A stretch of 64,000 bases of DNA from Protonemura montana (taxonomy: Eukaryota > Arthropoda > Insecta > Plecoptera > Nemouridae). The first letter of the stretch is position 1, and every line of letters begins with the position of its first letter. A model generated the notes under the pieces. The model did not search any database and was not told where the DNA came from. It saw nothing but the letters and a program-made list of their open reading frames with translations. The position numbers and the translations under genes were made by a program. The stretch lies in NCBI GenBank assembly GCA_947568835.1, contig CANOQG010000007.1:2542001-2606000 (forward strand). Reading direction: 5' to 3'. Shown piece by piece: positions 24,291 through 36,476 of the stretch.

Positions 24291-26532
24291 GTCCCATGTT
24301 TTGCCTCATGTCCTGCTCCATGTCCTGCCCCATGTCCTGCCCCATGTCCTGCCCCATGTCCTGCCCCATGTCCTGCCCCATGTCCTGTCCCATGTCCTGC
24401 CCCATGTTTTGCCCCATGTCCTGCCCCATGTCCTGCCCTATGTCCTGTCCCATGTCCTGCCCCATGTCCTGTCCCATGTCATGTCCCATGTCCTGCTCCA
24501 TGTCCTGCCCCATGTCCTGCCCCATGTCCTGCCCTATGTCCTGCCCCATGTCCTGCCCCATGTCCTGCCCCATGTCCTGCCCCATGTCCTGCCCCATGTC
24601 CTGCCCCATGTCCTGCCCCATGTCCTGCCCCATGTCCTGCCCCATGTCCCATGTCCTGCCCCATGTCCTGCCCCTTGTCCTGTCCCATTTCCTGCCCCAT
24701 GTCCTACCCCATGTCCTGCCCCATGTCCTGCCCCATGTCCTGCCCCATGTCCTGCCTCATGTCCTGCCCCATGTCTTGCCCCATGTCCCATGTCCTGCCC
24801 CATGTCCTGCCCCATGTCCTGCCCCATGTCCTGCCCTATGTCCTGTCTTATGTCCTGCCCCATGTAATGCCCCATGTCCTGCTCCATGTCCTCCCCCTGT
24901 CCTGCCCTATGTCTTATGTCCTGCCCCATGTCCTGCCTCATGGCCTGCCCCATGTCCCGCCCTATGTCCTGTCCCATGTCCTGCCCCATTTCCTGCCCCA
25001 TGTCCTGCTCCATGTCCTGCCCCATGTCCTGCCCCATGTCCCGCTCCATGTCCTCCCCATGTCCTGCCTCATGTCCCATGTCCTGCCCCATGTCCTGCCC
25101 CATGTCCTGTCCCATGTCCTGCCCCATGTTTTGCCCCATGTCCTGTCCAATGTCCTGCCTCATGTCCTGCCCCATGTCCTGCCCCATGTCCTGCCCCATG
25201 TCCTGCCCCATGTCCTGTCCCATGTCCTGCCCCATGTCATGCCCCATGTCCTGCCCCATGTCCTGCCCCATGTCCCATGTCCTGCCCCATGTCCTGCCCT
25301 TTGTCCTGTCCCATTTCCTGCCCCATGTCCTGCCCCATGTCCTGCCCCATGTCCTGCCCCATGTCCTGCCCCATGTCTTGCCCCATGTTCCATGTCCTGC
25401 CCCATGTCCTTCCCTATGTCCTGTCCCATGTCCTGCCCCATGTCCTGCCCCATGTCCTGCTCCATGTCCTCCCCCTGTCCTGCCCCATGTCCCATGTCCT
25501 GCCCCATGTCCTGCCCCATGTCCTGCCCCATGTCCTGCCCTATGTCTTGTCCCATGTCCTGCCCCATGTCCTGCCCCATGTCCTGCCCTATGTCCTGCCC
25601 CATGTCTTGCCCCATGTCCCATGTCCTGCCCCATGTCCTGCCCCATGTCCTGCCCCATGTCCTGCCCTATGTCCTGCCCCATGTCCTGCCCCTTGTCCTG
25701 CCCCATGTCCTGCTCCATGTCCTGCCCCATGTCCCATGTCCTGCCCCATTTCCTGCCCCATGTCCTGCCCCATGTCCTGCCTCATGTCCTGCCCCATGTC
25801 CTGCCCTATGTCCTGCCCCATGCCCTGCCCCATGTCCTGCTCCATGTCCTGCCCTATGTCCTGCTCCATGTCCTGCCCTATGTCCTGTCCCATGTCCTGC
25901 TCCATGTCCTGCCCCATGTCCTGCCCCATGTCCCATGTCTTGCCCCATGTCCTGCCCCATGTCCTGTCCCATGTCCTGCCCCATGTCATGCCCCATGTCC
26001 TGCCCCATGTCCTGCCCCATGTCCCATGTCCTGCCTCATGTCCTGCCCCTTGTCCTGTCCTATTTCCTGCCCCATGTCCTGCCCCATGTCCTGCCCCGTG
26101 TCCTGCCCCATGTCCTGCCCCATGTTCTGCCCCATGTCCTGCCCCATATCTTGCCCCATGTCCAATGTCCTGCCCCATGTCCTGCCCCATGTCCTGCCCC
26201 ATGTCCTTCCCTATGTCCTGTCCCATGTCCTGCCCCATGTCCTGCCCCATGTCCTGCCCCATGTCCTGCTCCATGTCCTTCCCCTGTCCAGCCCCATGTC
26301 CCATGTCCTGCCCCATGTCCTGCCACATGTCCTGCCCCATGTCCTGCCATATGTCCTGTCCCATGTCCTGCCCCATGTCCTGCCCTATGTCCTGCCCCAT
26401 GTCCTGCCCCATGTCCTGCTCCATGTCCTGCCCCATGTCCTGCCCCATGTCCCATGTCTTGCCCCATATCCTGCCCTATGTCCTGCCCCATGTCCTGCCC
26501 CATGTCCTGCCCATGTCCTGTCCCATGTCCTG
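24291..26532 (-). repeat. Right-arm segment shared with 45,729-47,970
   Basis: This is part of a longer direct duplication at offset 21,438. It contains the region (about 25,358-26,532) whose reverse complement forms the spacer at 12,783-13,969. Landmarks are a ...GCCCCATATCTTGCC unit near 26,146 and CCGCCCTATG near 24,958. No non-repeat DNA is seen. Confidence 0.83.
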
Positions 26533-29500
26533 CCCCATGTCCTATGTCCTGCCCCATGTCCTGCCCCTTGTCCTGTCCCATTTCCTGCCCCATGTCCTGC
26601 CCTATGTCCTGTCCCATGTCCTGCCCCTTGTCCTGCACCATGTCCTGCTCCATGTCCTGCCCCATGTCCCATGTCCTGCCCCATTTCCTGCCCCATGTCC
26701 TGCCCCATGTCCTGCCCCATGTCCTGCCACATGTCCTGCCCCATGTCCTGCCCCATGTCCTGCCCTATGTCCTGCCCCATGTCCTGCCCCATGTCCTGCC
26801 CCATGTCCTGCCCATGTCCTGTCCCATGTCCTGCCCCATGTCATGCCCCATGTCCTGCCCCATGTCCTGCCCCATGTCCTATGTCCTGCCCCATGTCCTG
26901 CCCCTTGTCCTGTCCCATTTCCTGCCCCATGTCCTGCCCTATGTCCTGTCCCATGTCCTGCCCCTTGTCCTGCCCCATGTCCTGCTCCATGTCCTGCCCC
27001 ATGTCCCATGTCCTGCTCCATGTCCTTCCCCTGTCCAGCCCCATGTCCCATGTCCTGCCCCATGTCCTGCCACATGTCCTGCCCTATGTCCTGTCCCATG
27101 TCCTGCCCCTTGTCCTGCCCCATGTCCTGCTCCATGTCCTGCCCCATGTCCCATGTCCTGCTCCATGTCCTTCCCCTGTCCAGCCCCATGTCCCATGTCC
27201 TGCCCCATGTCCTGCCACATGTCCTGCCCCAAATCCTGCCCCATGTCCTGCCCCATGTCCTGCCCTATGTCCTGTCTTATGTCCTGCCCCATGTAATGCC
27301 CCATGTCCTGCTCCATGTCCTCCCCCTGTCCTGCCCTATGTCTTATGTCCTGCCCCATGTCCTGCCTCATGGCCTGCCCCATGTCCTGCCCTATGTCCTG
27401 TCCCATGTCCTGCCCCATTTCCTGCCCCATGTCCTGCTCCATGTCCTGCCCCATGTCCTGCCCAATGTCCCGCTCCATGTCCTCCCCCTGTCCTGCCTCA
27501 TGTCCCATGTCCTGCCCCATGTCCTGCCCCATGTCCTGCCCCATGTCCTGCCCCATGTCCTGTCCCATGTCCTGCCCCATGTTTTGCCCCATGTCCTGTC
27601 CAATGTCCTGCCTCATGTCCTGCCCCATGTCCTGCCCCATGTCCTGCCCCATGTCCTGCCCCATGTCCTGTCCCATGTCCTGCCCCATGTCATGCCCCAT
27701 GTCCTGCCCCATGTCCTGCCCCATGTCCCATGTCCTGCCCCATGTCCTGCCCTTTGTCCTGTCCCATTTCCTGCCCCATGTCCTGCCCCATGTCCTGCCC
27801 CATGTCCTGCCCCATGTCCTGCCCCATGTCTTGCCCCATGTCCCATGTCCTGCCCCATGTCCTGCCCCATGTCCTGCCCCATGTCCTTCCCTATGTCCTG
27901 TCCCATGTCCTGCCCCATGTCCTGCCCCATGTCCTGCTCCATGTTCTCCCCCTGTCCTGCCCCATGTCCCATGTCCTGCCCCATGTCCTGCCCCATGTCC
28001 TGCCCCATGTCCTGCCCTATGTCTTGTCCCATGTCCTAACCAATGTCCTGCCCCATGTCCTGCCCTATGTCCTGCCCCTTGTCTTGCCCCATGTCCCATG
28101 TCCTGCCCCATGTCCTGCCCCATGTCCTGCCCCATGTCCTGCCCTATGTCCTGCCCCATGTCCTGCCCCATGTCCTGCTCCATGTCCTGCCCCATGTCCT
28201 GCCCCATGTCCCATGTCATGCCCCATGTCCTGCCCCATGTCCTGCCCCATGTCCTGTCCCATGACCTGCTCTATGTCCTGCCCCATGTCTTGCCCCATGT
28301 CCCATGTCCTGCCTCACGTCCTGCCCCATGTCCTGCCCCATGTCCTGCCCCATGTCCTGCCCCATGTCCTGCCCCATGTCCTGCCCTATGTCCTGCCCCA
28401 TGTCCTGCCCCATGTCCTGCCCTATGCCCTGTCCCATGTCCTGTCCCATGTCATTTCCCATGTCCTGCTCCATGTCCTGCCCCATGTCCTGCCCCATGTC
28501 CTGCCCTATGTCCTGCCCCATGTCCTGCCCCATGTCCTGCTCCATGTCCTGCCCCATGTCCTGCCCCATGTCCCATGTCATGCCCCATGTCCTGCCCCAT
28601 GTCCTGCCCCATGTCCTGCCCCATGTCCTGCCCCATGTCCTGCCCTATGTCCTGTCCCATGTCCTGCCCCTTGTCCTGCCCCATGTCCTGCTCCATGTCC
28701 TTCCCCATGTCCCATGTCCTGCCCCATTGCCTGCCCCATGTCCTGCCCCATGTCCTGCCCCATGTCCTGCCACATGTCCTGCCCCATGTCCTGCCCCATG
28801 TCCTGTCCCATTTCCTGCCCCATGTCCTGCCCCATGTCCTGCCCCTAGTCCTGCCCTATGTCCTGTCCCATGTCCTGCCCCATGTCCTGCCCCATGTCCT
28901 GTCCCATGTCCTGCCTCATGTCCTGCCCCATGTCCTACCCTATGTCCTGCCCCATGTCCTGCCCCATGTCCTGCCCCATGTCCTGCCCTATGTCCTGCCC
29001 CATGTCCTGCCTTATGTCCTGCCCTATGTCCTGTCCCATGTCCTGCCCCATGTCCTGCCCCATGTCCTGTCCCATGTCATGTCCCATGTCCTGCTCCATG
29101 TCCTGTTCCATGTCCTGCCCCATGTCCTGCCCCATGTCCTGCCCCATGTCCTGCCCCATGTCCTGCCCCATGTCCTGTCTCATGTCCTGCACCATGTCCT
29201 GCCCCATGTCCTGCCCCATGTCCTGCCCCATGTCCTGCTCCATGTCCTGCCCCATGTCCTGCCCCATGTCCCATGTCCTGCCCCATGTCCTGCCCCATGT
29301 CCTGTCCCATGTCCTGCCCCATGTCATGCCCCATGTCCTGCCCCATGTCCTGCCCCATGTCCCATGTCCTGCCTCATGTCCTGCCCCTTGTCCTGTCCTA
29401 TTTCCTGCCCCATGTCCTGCCCCATGTCCTGCCCCGTGTCCTGCCCCATGTCCTGCCCCATGTCCTGCTCCATGTCCTGCCCCATGTCCTGCCCCATGTC

Positions 29501-32500
29501 CTGCCCTATGTCCTGCCCCATGTCCTGCCCCATGTCCTGCCCCATGTCCTGCCCCATGTCCTGCCCCATGTCCTGCCCCATGTCCTGCCCCATGTCCTGC
29601 CCCATGTCCTGCCCCATGTCCTGCCCCATGTCCCATGTCCTGCCCCATGTCCTGCCCCTTGTTCTGTCCCATTTCCTGCCCCATGTCCTACCCCATGTCC
29701 TGCCTCATGTCCTGCCCCATGTCCTGCCCCATGTCCTGCCTCATGTCCTGCCCCATGTCTTGCCCCATGTCCCATGTCCTGCCCCATGTCCTGCCCCATG
29801 TCCTGCCCCATGTCCTGCCCTATGTCCTGTCTTATGTCCTGCCCCATGTAATGCCCCATGTCCTGCTCCATGTCCTCCCCCTGTCCTGCCCTCTATCTTA
29901 TGTCCAGCCCCATGTCCTGCCTCATGGCCTGCCCCATGTCCTGCCCTATGTCCTGTCCCATGTCCTGCCCCATTTCCTGCCCCATGTCCTGCTCCATGTC
30001 CTGCCCCATGTCCTGCCCCATGTCCCGCTCCATGTCCTCCCCATGTCCTGCCTCATGTCCCATGTCCTGCCCAATGTCCTGCCTCATGTCCTGCCCCATG
30101 TCCTGCCCCATGTCCTGCCCCATGTCCTGCCCCATGTCCTGTCCCATGTCCTGCCCCATGTCATGCCCCATGTCCTGCCCCATGTCCTGCCCCATGTCCC
30201 ATGTCCTGCCCCATGTCCTGCCCTTTGTCCTGTCCCATTTCCTGCCCCATGTCCTGCCCCATGTCCTGCCCCATGTCCTGCCCCATGTCCTGCCCCATGT
30301 CTTGCCCCATGTTCCATGTCCTGCCCCATGTCCTGCCCCATGTCCTGCCCCATGTCCTTCCCTATGTCCTGTCCCATGTCCTGCCCCATGTCCTGCCCCA
30401 TGTCCTGCTCCATGTCCTCCCCCTGTCCTGCCCCATGTCCCATGTCCTGCATCATGTCCTGCCCCATGTCCTGCCCCATGTCCTGCCCTATGTCTTGTCC
30501 CATGTCCTGCCCCATGTCCTGCCCCATGTCCTGCCCTATGTCCTGCCCCATGTCTTGCCCCATGTCCCATGTCCTGCCCCATGTCCTGCCCCATGTCCTG
30601 CCCCATGTCCTGCCCTATGTCCTGCCCCATGTCCTGCCCCTTGTCCTGCCCCATGTCCTGCTCCATGTCCTGCCCCATGTCCCATGTCCTGCCCCATTTC
30701 CTGCCCCATGTCCTGCCCCATGTCCTGTCCCATGTCCTGCCTCATGTCCTGCCCCATGTCCTGCCCTATGTCCTGCCCCATGCCCTGCCCCATGTCCTGT
30801 CCCATGTCCTGCCCTATGTCCTGCCCCATGTCCTGCCCTATGTCCTGTCCCATGTCCTGCTCCATGTCCTGCCCCATGTCCTGCCCCATGTCCCATGTCT
30901 TGCCCCATGTCCTGCCCCATGTCCTGCCCCATGTCCTGCCCCATGTCCTGCCCTATGTCCTGCCCCATGTCCTGCCCTATGTCCTGTCCCATGTCCTGCT
31001 CCATGTCCTGCCCCATGTCCTGCCCCATGTCCCATGTCCTGCCCCATGTCCTGCCCCTTGTCCTGTCCCATTTCCTGCCCCATGTCCTACCCCATGTCCT
31101 GCCCCATGTCCTGCCCCATGTCCTGCCCCATGTCCTGCCTCATGTCCTGCCCCATGTCTTGCCCCATGTCCCATGTCCTGCCCCATGTCTTGCCCCATGT
31201 CCTGCCCCATGTCCTGCCCTATGTCCTGTCTTATGTCCTGCCCCATGTAATGCCCCATGTCCTGCTCCATGTCCTCCCCCTGTCCTGCCCCATGTCCCAT
31301 GTCCTGCCCCATTTCCTGCCCCATGTCCTGCCCCATGTCCTGCCCCATGTCCTGCCCCATGTCCTGTCCCATGTCCTGCCCCATGTCCTGCCCCATGTCC
31401 TGCCCCTAGTCCTGCCCTATGTCCTGTCCCATGTCCTGCCCCATGTCCTGCCCCATGTCCTGCCCCATGTCCTGCCCCATGTCCTGCCCCATGTCTTGCC
31501 CCATGTCCCATGTCCTGCCCCATGTCCTGCCCCATGTCCTGCCCCATGTCCTTCCCTATGTCCTGTCCCATGTCCTGCCCCATGTCCTGCCCCATGTCCT
31601 GCTCCATGTCCTCCCCCTGTCCTGCCCCATGTCCCATGTCCTGCCCCATGTCCTGCCCCATGTCCTGCCCCATGTCCTGCCCTATGTCTTGTCCCATGTC
31701 CTGCCCCATGTCCTGCCCCATGTCCTGCCCTATGTCCTGCCCCATGTCTTGCCCCATGTCCCATGTCCTGCCCTATGTCCTGCCCCATGTCCTGCCCCAT
31801 GTCCTGCCCCATGTCCTGCCCTATGTCATGCCCCATGTCCTGCCCTATGTCCTGTCCCATGTCCTGCTCCATGTCCTGCCCCATGTCCTGCCCCATGTCC
31901 CATGTCCTGCCCCATGTCCTGCCCCATGTCCTGTCCCATGTCCTGCCCCATGTCATGCCCCATGTCCTGCCCCATGTCCTGCCCCATGTCCCATGTCCTG
32001 CCTCATGTCCTGCCCCTTGTCCTGTCCTATTTCCTGCCCCATGTCCTGCCCCATGTCCTGCCCCGTGTCCTGCCCCATGTCCTGCCCCATGTTCTGCCCC
32101 ATGTCCTGCCCCATGTCTTGCCCCATGTCCCATGTCCTGCCCCATGTCCTGCCCCATGTCCTGCCCCATGTCCTTCCCTATGTCCTGTCCCATGTCCTGC
32201 CCCATGTCCTGCCCCATGTCCTGCCCCATGTCCTGCTCCATGTCCTTCCCCTGTCCAGCCCCATGTCCCATGTCCTGCCCCATGTCCTGCCACATGTCCT
32301 GCCCCATGTCCTGCCATATGTTCTGTCCCATGTCCTGCCCCATGTCCTGCCCTATGTCCTGCCCCATGTCCTGCCCCATGTCCTGCTCCATGTCCTGCCC
32401 CATGTCCTGCCCCATGTCCAATGTCTTGCCCCATATCCTGCCCTATGTCCTGCCCCATGTCCTGCCCCATGTCCTGCCCATGTCCTGTCCCATGTCCTGC

Positions 32501-35500
32501 CCCATGTCATGCCCCATGTCCTGCCCCATGTCCTGCCCCATGTCCTATGTCCTGCCCCATGTCCTGCCCCTTGTCCTGTCCCATTTCCTGCCCCATGTCC
32601 TGCCCCATGTCCTGACCCATGTCCTGCCCCATGTCCTGCCCCATGTCCTGCCGTATGTCCTGCCCCATGTCCTGCCCCATGTCCTGCCCTATGTCCTGTC
32701 CCATGTCCTGTCCCATGTCATGTCCCATGACCTGCTCCATGTCCTGCCCCATGTCCTGCCCCATGTCCCATGTTTTGCCTCATGTCCTGCCCCATGTCCT
32801 GCCCCATGTCCTGCCCCATGTCCTGCCCCATGTCCTGTCCCATGTCCTGCCCCATGTTTTGCCCCATGTCCTGCCCCATGTCCTGCCCTATGTCCTGTCC
32901 CATGTCCTGCCCCATGTCCTGTCCCATGTCATGTCCCATGTCCTGCTCCATGTCCTGCCCCATGTCCTGCCCCATGTCCTGCCCTATGTCCTGCCCCATG
33001 TCCTGCCCCATGTCCTGCCCCATGTCCTGCCCCATGTCCTGCCCCATGTCCTGCCCCATGTCCTGCCCCATGTCCTACCCCATGTCCTGCCCCATGTCCT
33101 GCCCCATGTCCTGCCCCATGTCCTGCCTCATGTCCTGCCCCATGTCTTGCCCCATGTCCCATGTCCTGCCCCATGTCCTGCCCCATGTCCTGCCCCATGT
33201 CCTGCCCTATGTCCTGTCTTATGTCCTGCCCCATGTAATGCCCCATGTCCTGCTCCATGTCCTCCCCCTGTCCTGCCCTATGTCTTATGTCCTGCACCAT
33301 GTCCTGCTCCATGTCCTGCCCCATGTCCCATGTCCTGCCCCATTTCCTGCCCCATGTCCTGCCCCATGTCCTGCCCCATGTCCTGCCACATGTCCTGCCC
33401 CATGTCCTGCCCCATGTCCTGCCCTATTTCCTGCCCCATGTCCTGCCCCATGTCCTGCCCCATGTCCTGCCCATGTCCTGTCCCATGTCCTGCCCCATGT
33501 CATGCCCCATGTCCTGCCCCATGTCCTGCCCCATGTCCTATGTCCTGCCCCATGTCCTGCCCCTTGTCCTGTCCCATTTCCTGCCCCATGTCCTGCCCTA
33601 TGTCCTGTCCCATGTCCTGCCCCTTGTCCTGCCCCATGTCCTGCTCCATGTCCTGCCCCATGTCCCATGTCCTGCTCCATGTCCTTCCCCTGTCCAGCCC
33701 CATGTCCCATGTCCTGCCCCATGTCCTGCCACATGTCCTGCCCTATGTCCTGTCCCATGTCCTGCCCCTTGTCCTGCCCCATGTCCTGCTCCATGTCCTG
33801 CCCAATGTCCCATGTCCTGCTCCATGTCCTTCCCCTGTCCAGCCCCATGTCCCATGTCCTCCCCATGTCCTGCCACATGTCCTGCCCCATATCCTGCCCC
33901 ATGTCCTGCCCCATGTCCTGCCCTATGTCCTGTCTTATGTCCTGCCCCATGTAATGCCCCATGTCCTGCTCCATGTCCTCCCCCTGTCCTGCCCTATGTC
34001 TTATGTCCTGCCCCATGTCCTGCCTCATGGCCTGCCCCATGTCCTGCCCTATGTCCTGTCCCATGTCCTGCCCCATTTCCTGCCCCATGTCCTGCTCCAT
34101 GTCCTGCCCCATGTCCTGCCCAATGTCCCGCTCCATGTCCTCCCCCTGTCCTGCCTCATGTCCCATGTCCTGCCCCATGTCCTGCCCCATGTCCTGCCCC
34201 ATGTCCTGCCCCATGTCCTGTCCCATGTCCTGCCCCATGTTTTGCCCCATGTCCTGTCCAATGTCCTGCCTCATGTCCTGCCCCATGTCCTGCCCCATGT
34301 CCTGCCCCATGTCCTACCCTATGTCCTGCCCCATGTCCTGCCCCATGTCCTGCCCCATGTCCTGCCCTATGTCCTGCCCCATGTCCTGCCTTATGTCCTG
34401 CCCTATGTCCTGTCCCATGTCCTGCCCCATGTCCTGCCCCATGTCCTGTCCCATGTCATGTCCCATGTCCTGCTCCATGTCCTGTTCCATGTCCTGCCCC
34501 ATGTCCTGCCCCATGTCCTGCCCCATGTCCTGCCCCATGTCCTGCCCCATGTCCTGTCTCATGTCCTGCACCATGTCCTGCCCCATGTCCTGCCCCATGT
34601 CCTGCCCCATGTCCTGCTCCATGTCCTGCCCCATGTCCTGCCCCATGTCCCATGTCCTGCCCCATGTCCTGCCCCATGTCCTGTCCCATGTCCTGCCCCA
34701 TGTCATGCCCCATGTCCTGCCCCATGTCCTGCCCCATGTCCCATGTCCTGCCTCATGTCCTGCCCCTTGTCCTGTCCTATTTCCTGCCCCATGTCCTGCC
34801 CCATGTCCTGCCCCGTGTCCTGCCCCATGTCCTGCCCCATGTCCTGCTCCATGTCCTGCCCCATGTCCTGCCCCATGTCCTGCCCTATGTCCTGCCCCAT
34901 GTCCTGCCCCATGTCCTGCCCCATGTCCTGCCCCATGTCCTGCCCCATGTCCTGCCCCATGTCCTGCCCCATGTCCTGCCCCATGTCCTGCCCCATGTCC
35001 TGCCCCATGTCCCATGTCCTGCCCCATGTCCTGCCCCTTGTCCTGTCCCATTTCCTGCCCCATGTCCTACCCCATGTCCTGCCTCATGTCCTGCCCCATG
35101 TCCTGCCCCATGTCCTGCCTCATGTCCTGCCCCATGTCTTGCCCCATGTCCCATGTCCTGCCCCATGTCCTGCCCCATGTCCTGCCCCATGTCCTGCCCT
35201 ATGTCCTGTCTTATGTCCTGCCCCATGTAATGCCCCATGTCCTGCTCCATGTCCTCCCCCTGTCCTGCCCTCTATCTTATGTCCAGCCCCATGTCCTGCC
35301 TCATGGCCTGCCCCATGTCCTGCCCTATGTCCTGTCCCATGTCCTGCCCCATTTCCTGCCCCATGTCCTGCTCCATGTCCTGCCCCATGTCCTGCCCCAT
35401 GTCCCGCTCCATGTCCTCCCCATGTCCTGCCTCATGTCCCATGTCCTGCCCAATGTCCTGCCTCATGTCCTGCCCCATGTCCTGCCCCATGTCCTGCCCC

Positions 35501-36450
35501 ATGTCCTGCCCCATGTCCTGTCCCATGTCCTGCCCCATGTCATGCCCCATGTCCTGCCCCATGTCCTGCCCCATGTCCCATGTCCTGCCCCATGTCCTGC
35601 CCTTTGTCCTGTCCCATTTCCTGCCCCATGTCCTGCCCCATGTCCTGCCCCATGTCCTGCCCCATGTCCTGCCCCATGTCTTGCCCCATGTTCCATGTCC
35701 TGCCCCATGTCCTGCCCCATGTCCTGCCCCATGTCCTTCCCTATGTCCTGTCCCATGTCCTGCCCCATGTCCTGCCCCATGTCCTGCTCCATGTCCTCCC
35801 CCTGTCCTGCCCCATGTCCCATGTCCTGCATCATGTCCTGCCCCATGTCCTGCCCCATGTCCTGCCCTATGTCTTGTCCCATGTCCTGCCCCATGTCCTG
35901 CCCCATGTCCTGCCCTATGTCCTGCCCCATGTCTTGCCCCATGTCCCATGTCCTGCCCCATGTCCTGCCCCATGTCCTGCCCCATGTCCTGCCCTATGTC
36001 CTGCCCCATGTCCTGCCCCTTGTCCTGCCCCATGTCCTGCTCCATGTCCTGCCCCATGTCCCATGTCCTGCCCCATTTCCTGCCCCATGTCCTGCCCCAT
36101 GTCCAATGTCTTGCCCCATATCCTGCCCTATGTCCTGCCCCATGTCCTGCCCCATGTCCTGCCCATGTCCTGTCCCATGTCCTGCCCCATGTCATGCCCC
36201 ATGTCCTGCCCCATGTCCTGCCCCATGTCCTATGTCCTGCCCCATGTCCTGCCCCTTGTCCTGTCCCATTTCCTGCCCCATGTCCTGCCCCATGTCCTGA
36301 CCCATGTCCTGCCCCATGTCCTGCCCCATGTCCTGCCGTATGTCCTGCCCCATGTCCTGCCCCATGTCCTGCCCTATGTCCTGTCCCATGTCCTGTCCCA
36401 TGTCATGTCCCATGTCCTGCTCCATGTCCTGCCCCATGTCCTGCCCCATG
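26533..36450 (-). repeat. Right-arm large block, copy 2
   Basis: This is a copy of 13,970-24,290 (offsets 12,563, 12,599 and 12,159 with internal indels). Its left flank is continuous array, whereas copy 1 is cut at the strand switch. A private change at 28,037-28,041 gives TAACC where the sister copies (15,474; 49,475) have TGCCC. Around 33.0-33.3 kb two segments present in copy 1 are shortened or replaced. Confidence 0.85.
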
Positions 36451-36475
36451 TCCCATGTTTTGCCTCATGTCCTGC
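28530..36475 (-). repeat. ~8-kb tandem duplication, first copy
   Basis: Variant order recurs at 36,477-44,460: offset 7,947 for 28.5-33.0 kb and 8,025 for 33.2-36.4 kb. The 78-bp increase comes from extra sequence near 41,050-41,110, which includes a CCGGCC-containing unit. This level overlaps the 12.5-kb block and so records a later event. Confidence 0.84.
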
Positions 36476-36476
36476 C

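Noticed and set aside
17295..27296. 3,333-codon open frame on the + strand (Met-Ser-Cys-Pro / Pro-Cys-Pro-Ala / Pro-His-Val-Leu repeats)
   Set aside because: It is the reading of a stop-free 12-mer; the other frames and strand are open over much of the same DNA. The frame drifts between three different tetrapeptide repeats at every shortened unit, which a selected protein would not tolerate. No signal peptide, domain, splice context or unique sequence is present.
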